DNA from: Nitrospinaceae bacterium
Lineage (GTDB): Bacteria; Nitrospinota; Nitrospinia; Nitrospinales; VA-1
Assembly (NCBI GenBank): GCA_021604505.1
Contig: BQJC01000003.1
Location: forward strand, 62,001 to 126,000
Reading direction: 5' to 3'
DNA length: 64,000 bases
Each line of letters starts with the position of its first letter. Position 1 is the first letter of the stretch. The translations under genes and the position numbers were made by a program. Shown here piece by piece: positions 60,282-64,000 of the stretch. The notes under the pieces are model-generated. The model was not told where the DNA came from. It worked only from the letters and a program-made list of their open reading frames with translations, and did no database searches.

Positions 60282-61451
60282 TCAAGTCGCTTTAGCGGGT
60301 TCAGGCGGGTTGGGATTGGGGTTCACCATGTTCTTCTTGAGCAGGATATCGATCATGCCTTTGTCCCGGCAGGCGATCGCAAGATCGATCAAGCCGTCCC
60401 CGTTAAAATCCCCTGTGACGATTCCCTGCGGGTATTCATCGACATAGTGATAGATGGGCGGATAGGTAAACGTCCCGTCGCCTTTGCCCAGAGAGATGGA
60501 GACGGCATCGTCCGTCGAGTTGGAAACGGCAATGTCGGTCAGGCCATCGCCGGTGAAATCCGCCGCCGCAACAAACTTCGGAAAACTTCCGGAGGCAAAA
60601 TCTCTGAGCGTTCGGAAGGTCTCATCGCCATTATTGATGACCGTCGTCATGGCGTGCAGGACATTGCTGGAGGTGACCAGATCGCCAAAACCATCGCCGT
60701 TGACATCGAGGTTGACGATAGTCAAAGGCTGACCACCGCCTTTAAAAAGATCTGATGGGTTGAACGTTCCATCGCCTTTTCCCCAAAGAATCTGCACGCC
60801 TCTATTCCCGGACCCCGCCAGCGCTACGGCGATGTCGATATGCTGGTCGTGATTGTAATCCCCCAGAACCAGCGCGGTGGGTTGACCTTTTACTGGCATA
60901 CTTGTCGGATCGTGAAATTTCCCATTCCCCTTGCCCATCAGGGTCACCACTTTGTGATACCGCAAGGTGACCGCAAGGTCCGGAAATCCATCTTCATTGA
61001 AGTCTCCCGCCGTCAGATTGATCGGGATCTTTCCGACGTTGATTTTAACCTTCGTATTCTGGAACCCTCCCATGCGGGTATTCATAAAAATCTGTACGTT
61101 CTGGTCTTCGTAATTCAGTTCCGCCAGATCCAGGTATCCGTCCTGATTAAAATCAGCGGCGGTGATGCAGATGGGGTCCCTTCCGGTGGGAAATACTTTT
61201 TGATCCTTAAACGTACCGTCTCCATTTCCCTTGTAAAAGGAAAAGGAATGGTCGCCGCTGTTGGTCACCACGAGATCGAGCTTTCCGTCGCGGTTAAAAT
61301 CATCGGTGATTAAAAACGAGGGCTCGGCTCCCGTTTCTGTGGCATAGGAAAGTGCAAACAAAGGAGGTAATTTTTTCTGAACCTTTGGCTCGGGACACCC
61401 CGCAGCCAGAAAAGCCAGAATCAACAAACCGTATGAAACAAGTATTTTCAT
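60282..61451 (-). CDS. FG-GAP/VCBS repeat lipoprotein
   Basis: Lipoprotein of 389 aa (signal peptide with lipobox LAFLAAGC) that forms a seven-bladed beta-propeller. Seven calcium-type loops are visible: DFNRDGKLDL, DFNQDGYLDL, DFNEDGFPDL, DYNHDQHIDI, DVNGDGFGDL, DFTGDGLTDI and DFNGDGLIDL, each with the D-x-N/H-x-D-G pattern of FG-GAP repeats and GKGDGTF turns. The C-terminus is proline-rich (NPNPNPPEPAKAT). Such proteins mediate contacts at the cell surface. It is convergent with the second radical SAM gene; no functional link is shown. Confidence 0.9.
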   Translation of the reverse strand: MKILVSYGLLILAFLAAGCPEPKVQKKLPPLFALSYATETGAEPSFLITDDFNRDGKLDLVVTNSGDHSFSFYKGNGDGTFKDQKVFPTGRDPICITAADFNQDGYLDLAELNYEDQNVQIFMNTRMGGFQNTKVKINVGKIPINLTAGDFNEDGFPDLAVTLRYHKVVTLMGKGNGKFHDPTSMPVKGQPTALVLGDYNHDQHIDIAVALAGSGNRGVQILWGKGDGTFNPSDLFKGGGQPLTIVNLDVNGDGFGDLVTSSNVLHAMTTVINNGDETFRTLRDFASGSFPKFVAAADFTGDGLTDIAVSNSTDDAVSISLGKGDGTFTYPPIYHYVDEYPQGIVTGDFNGDGLIDLAIACRDKGMIDILLKKNMVNPNPNPPEPAKAT

Positions 61452-62493
61452 GTGAATGACTGGGGGCTAAAAGGCCAAAAATATCACTATGCGAATCGTT
61501 TACTTTGGTACACGCAAAGTTAATCCAAACAGATAATAAGCATAGCACAAGGACGTCTTGTGAGGCATCCTAATTCCCGAAACATCAGTTGTTATAAAAT
61601 AACCCCCCGTTGCCTGCAATGCAAATTGACTTTTTTTGATTTCACTATCGATGTCAACCTGGTTTTAATTTTAATTTACAAAAACTGCAAATCATTTAAT
61701 TCGGTCATCCATGTCAAAATTTTTTACAAGTAAAGTGCATTGTTTTTTAAAATTTTAAGGTGCATTGAAAGTTAACGCGAAAATAAAACATTGCCAAATC
61801 CGATATTTTTTTGTAAATTTATCTCAATCCAATCGGTTAATGTAAATCTACTTTCGGGCATCGCCTGCCATGAAGGCGATTGCTTTATGTTGCTGTGCGC
61901 GAAAACCGTTACGTAGTTTTACAGGGTGAATCCAGCACGGGCTTCAGGGCAGGTTGATCCACCTGAATTTAGAGTGGGTGGGTTTAGGAGTTTACTTAGA
62001 AAGGTTCCGGCGGTTGGGAAAGTGGCGAAGCTCACTCAATCACGTGCCAACAATTTTTTTGGAAAGATCAATTCTTAAGCGCTGAGCGCTTTTAGCATCA
62101 TCATATCGTGAAAACCACCCACCTTGATCAACTCCTCCTCCGGCACCTACGGGTGGGTGGTTTTCATCGATTCATTTATTAGCCTGTTCGGCCCTATCTC
62201 CAATTCTTCATTTTGACAACATACAGACCCGCTTTCCCTCAGACCTTCGATCAACCTCTTCACTGGAATCTGCATGACTCTGATCCTGTTTCCGAATTGC
62301 GGTTTCCTCATCAAAACCGAAAATACTCTTAAAATCAAGTTTAGAATTTTCCAAAGACATCGAAAGACATTGTGAAAATCCTTTAGTGTCTTTTCTTGCA
62401 AGGTCTTGAGCAGAACACAAAAAAATTAATTTTTTTTCCTCTTTGCCAAGCGTGATATAACTCACGAATTACATTCGCAACATTTTTTTCCTT
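61452..62493. other. Long gene-free interval with structured segments
   Basis: About 1,040 bases with no supported gene. 61600-61840 is AT-rich. From 61860 the base content changes: ATCGCCTGCCATGAAGGCGAT (hairpin), CAGGTTGATCCACCTG, and AAGCGCTGAGCGCTTTT at 62077-62093 (terminator-like). A GTGGGTGGGTTT at 61975-61986 resembles one arm of the long stem at 62110-62165. It could hold a small RNA or the leader of the BtuF-like gene at 62494; I found no B12 box or known riboswitch by eye. Confidence 0.4.
62110..62165. repeat. Long stem-loop (14-bp perfect arms)
   Basis: GAAAACCACCCACC (62110-62123) pairs perfectly with GGTGGGTGGTTTTC (62152-62165); the loop is 28 bases (ACTCCTCCTCCGGCACCTAC inside). 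Two further pairs extend it. Only short T-runs flank it, so it is not a usual terminator. It may be a regulatory RNA structure or an inverted repeat of unknown origin. Confidence 0.75.
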
Positions 62494-63444
62494 ATGAAAA
62501 TTGCAACCCTTCTGCCATCCGCAACAGAAATAATTTGTTCCTTGGGATTGTCCTCTCAGTTGGTTGGAACGTCCCACGAATGCGATCATCCGGACAACAT
62601 CGCCCACCTGCCTAAGCTCACTTCGTCCAGCATCCACTCTCAGGGGAAAAGCCGGGAAATCCACGATTCCGTCGAAAACCTGATTCAAAACACCCTGTCG
62701 GTGTACGATTTAAATTTGGATCTGCTACGGACTTTAAAACCCGACCTGATCATCACCCAGGACATTTGCGATGTTTGCGCGGTGCCTCTCCCCCAGGTGG
62801 AGGAAGCCTGCAAAAAAGTCCTGGGCCCCGGGATTCAAATCATTACCCTGCAACCAAAACGTTTACAGGACATCTGGGATGATATGCAAAAGGTCGCAGA
62901 AATGACGGATCGACAGGAGGCGTTCCATAATTTCAAGAGTGATGTCGACCGGCGCATTCAAGCGATTCGCGACCGGATCGCATCTTCCGAGGCCCCCAAA
63001 AAGCGCATCCTCACCATTGAGTGGATGGACCCGGTGATGGTGGGAGGTATGTGGGTTCCGGATATGATTGAGATGGTGGCCGGGGAATATCTTCTGGCGT
63101 CTCCCGGTCAACATGCAATGACGGCAGATCAGGAACAGTTGAGAAGCATCGACCCGGATGTCGTCGTCGTAAAACCTTGCGGATTCAAGCTGGATCAAAC
63201 GGTCCGCGACTTTGGAACTTTAAAGGAAGCGATTCCCTGGGAGCAATGGGAAATATTTCGTACCGACAATATTTTCCTGGTCGATGGCAACGCTTACTTC
63301 AATCGACCCGGCCCGCGAATCATCGATTCTTTGGAAATGTTAGCCTTCTGCGCTCATCCCGAGCGGTTCCGCGATTTTGGTGAACTTTATAATCAGAAAA
63401 TCATCCGCCTGGACCCAGGTTTAAAACTCCGTAAGCCCGCGTAG
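62494..63444 (+). CDS. Cobalamin-binding protein, BtuF-like
   Basis: Periplasmic-binding-protein fold of the helical-backbone metal receptor group (316 aa). Marks: KIATLLPSATEIICSLGLSSQLVGTSHECDHP at the start, LRTLKPDLIITQDICDVCAVPLPQVEEAC, RILTIEWMDPVMVGGMWVPDMIEMVAGEYLLASPGQHA and the C-terminal LVDGNAYFNRPGPRIIDSLEMLAFCAHPE. Unlike BtuF it has no signal peptide, so it may be cytoplasmic; similar signal-less proteins occur in several phyla. With B12-dependent enzymes nearby, cobalamin or corrinoid handling is plausible. The ribosome site is weak. Confidence 0.85.
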   Translation: MKIATLLPSATEIICSLGLSSQLVGTSHECDHPDNIAHLPKLTSSSIHSQGKSREIHDSVENLIQNTLSVYDLNLDLLRTLKPDLIITQDICDVCAVPLPQVEEACKKVLGPGIQIITLQPKRLQDIWDDMQKVAEMTDRQEAFHNFKSDVDRRIQAIRDRIASSEAPKKRILTIEWMDPVMVGGMWVPDMIEMVAGEYLLASPGQHAMTADQEQLRSIDPDVVVVKPCGFKLDQTVRDFGTLKEAIPWEQWEIFRTDNIFLVDGNAYFNRPGPRIIDSLEMLAFCAHPERFRDFGELYNQKIIRLDPGLKLRKPA

Positions 63445-63451
63445 TTTAAAC

Positions 63452-64000
63452 TCAGGAATGAATGGTAGACGTACCGTAGGCAGGGTTTGGGGCGGGCGAC
63501 TGTTGACGGGCATGGACCGATTCTTTTTTAAAAAAGGACAACATCCCCTTAAAAATATAATCGTGAAATTTTGCCATTAAAAACCAATAAATATTTCCCC
63601 AAACCGGTTTCGGAATAAAATGCGCCTTAAGGATCAGTTTCGTTTTATCCCTTCCCTCGGGAACCAGCAAAAATTGCAACCAGGACAAACCAGGGGAAAT
63701 CATTTCCGCACGCAGAAGCAACTCTTTATTCATTTCCAGTTTTTCCACCCGCCAGAAATCCACGGAATCTCCTTCACGTAATTGATTGTTATCCCTCCGT
63801 CCCCGATTCAGACCGGGACCGCCCAGCAATCGGTCCACAGCGCCTCGCACCTTCCACAAAAGATTGGCGGCGATCCAGCCATGCGTTCCCCCTATACGGC
63901 AGATGACGGGAAAAACCGTTTCCGGCGGCGCCGAGATGTCGATAGAATGCTCATCGATCATAAAAGTAGAAGCCTCGTATTCGCAAAGCGGCATCAGGTT
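63452..64000 (-). CDS. DUF2867/SRPBCC domain protein (5' end beyond window)
   Basis: C-terminal part of a protein that probably continues past 64000. The visible 182 residues match DUF2867: VFPVICRIGGTHGWIAANLLWKVRGAVDRLLGGPGLNRGRRDNNQLREGDSVDFWRVEKLE, AEMISPGLSWLQFLLVPEGRDKTKLILKAHFIPKPVWGNIYWFLMAKFHDYIFKGML. This domain usually follows an NAD(P)-binding epimerase-like domain; the frame stays open through the last six bases, so the longer fusion is likely. An ATG at 63994 could start a shorter protein. It is convergent with the BtuF-like gene, 7 bases away. Confidence 0.8.
   Translation of the reverse strand, partial: NLMPLCEYEASTFMIDEHSIDISAPPETVFPVICRIGGTHGWIAANLLWKVRGAVDRLLGGPGLNRGRRDNNQLREGDSVDFWRVEKLEMNKELLLRAEMISPGLSWLQFLLVPEGRDKTKLILKAHFIPKPVWGNIYWFLMAKFHDYIFKGMLSFFKKESVHARQQSPAPNPAYGTSTIHS

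Overview
The window reads as chromosome of a Gram-negative, non-phototrophic bacterium. Signs are outer-membrane lipoproteins, an outer-membrane beta-barrel exporter, ExbB/ExbD, a BamD-like lipoprotein, and a SUF-type Fe-S system. Codon use and gene style are even throughout; I see no phage, IS element, CRISPR array or rRNA. The gene mix (many Fe-S proteins, DUF420 protein, HmuY-like protein, MASE1 and dCache kinases, twin B12/radical-SAM enzymes) would suit a Nitrospinota-like or deep deltaproteobacterial lineage, but that placement is inference.

Layout. 1-5.6 kb: SUF operon on the minus strand (nifU-like, sufB, sufC, sufD, sufS), with a good sigma-70 type promoter at 5587-5615; sufS runs off the window. 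6-10.4 kb: moaA, three-cysteine larE plus a small membrane protein, proC, a YggS-type PLP protein and a divergent PII protein. 10.4-14.6 kb: signalling (REC-only regulator, dCache/PAS histidine kinase, PAS-GAF protein). 14.6-24 kb: SprT-like protease, lipoprotein esterase, mutS2, exported Tpx, M16C protease, exonuclease III. 24-33 kb: a polysaccharide locus made of a GH18-like secreted protein, a 1397-residue TPR/deacetylase/beta-barrel fusion, a membrane-anchored pseudo-deacetylase and a PilZ/GT2 synthase of NodC/hyaluronan-synthase type. 33-42 kb: Sel1 protein, larC, a SLOG-like protein, a Fur-box-controlled Bfd-like ferredoxin, a MASE1 kinase and a membrane Fe-S oxidoreductase. 42-46.4 kb: envelope proteins, a DUF420 protein and four tiny membrane proteins. 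46.4-54.6 kb: phosphatase, ABC ATPase, TPR protein, Nfu_N protein, ExbB/D, BamD-like lipoprotein, group-2 sigma factor, plsY, tRNA-Gly, tRNA-Cys and a PilZ protein. 54.6-64 kb: ftsY, a pair of paralogous B12/radical-SAM proteins flanking a small GT9-like membrane protein, an FG-GAP lipoprotein, a gene-free 1-kb interval, a cobalamin-binding BtuF-like protein and a DUF2867 protein cut by the window end.

How they fit. The best candidates for an undescribed system are (i) the 24-33 kb locus, which looks like a c-di-GMP-gated machine that makes, deacetylates and exports a GlcNAc-containing polymer, with exporter and deacetylase in one polypeptide, and (ii) the 55.9-60.3 kb trio, in which two B12/radical-SAM enzymes end in the same glycosyltransferase-9-like module that the gene between them carries alone. 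Iron and sulfur recur: SUF, NifU-like, Nfu_N, Bfd-like under a perfect Fur palindrome, the three-cysteine LarE, and cluster-rich oxidoreductases. LarE and LarC (nickel-pincer cofactor) are both present but about 27 kb apart, and LarB is not in the window.
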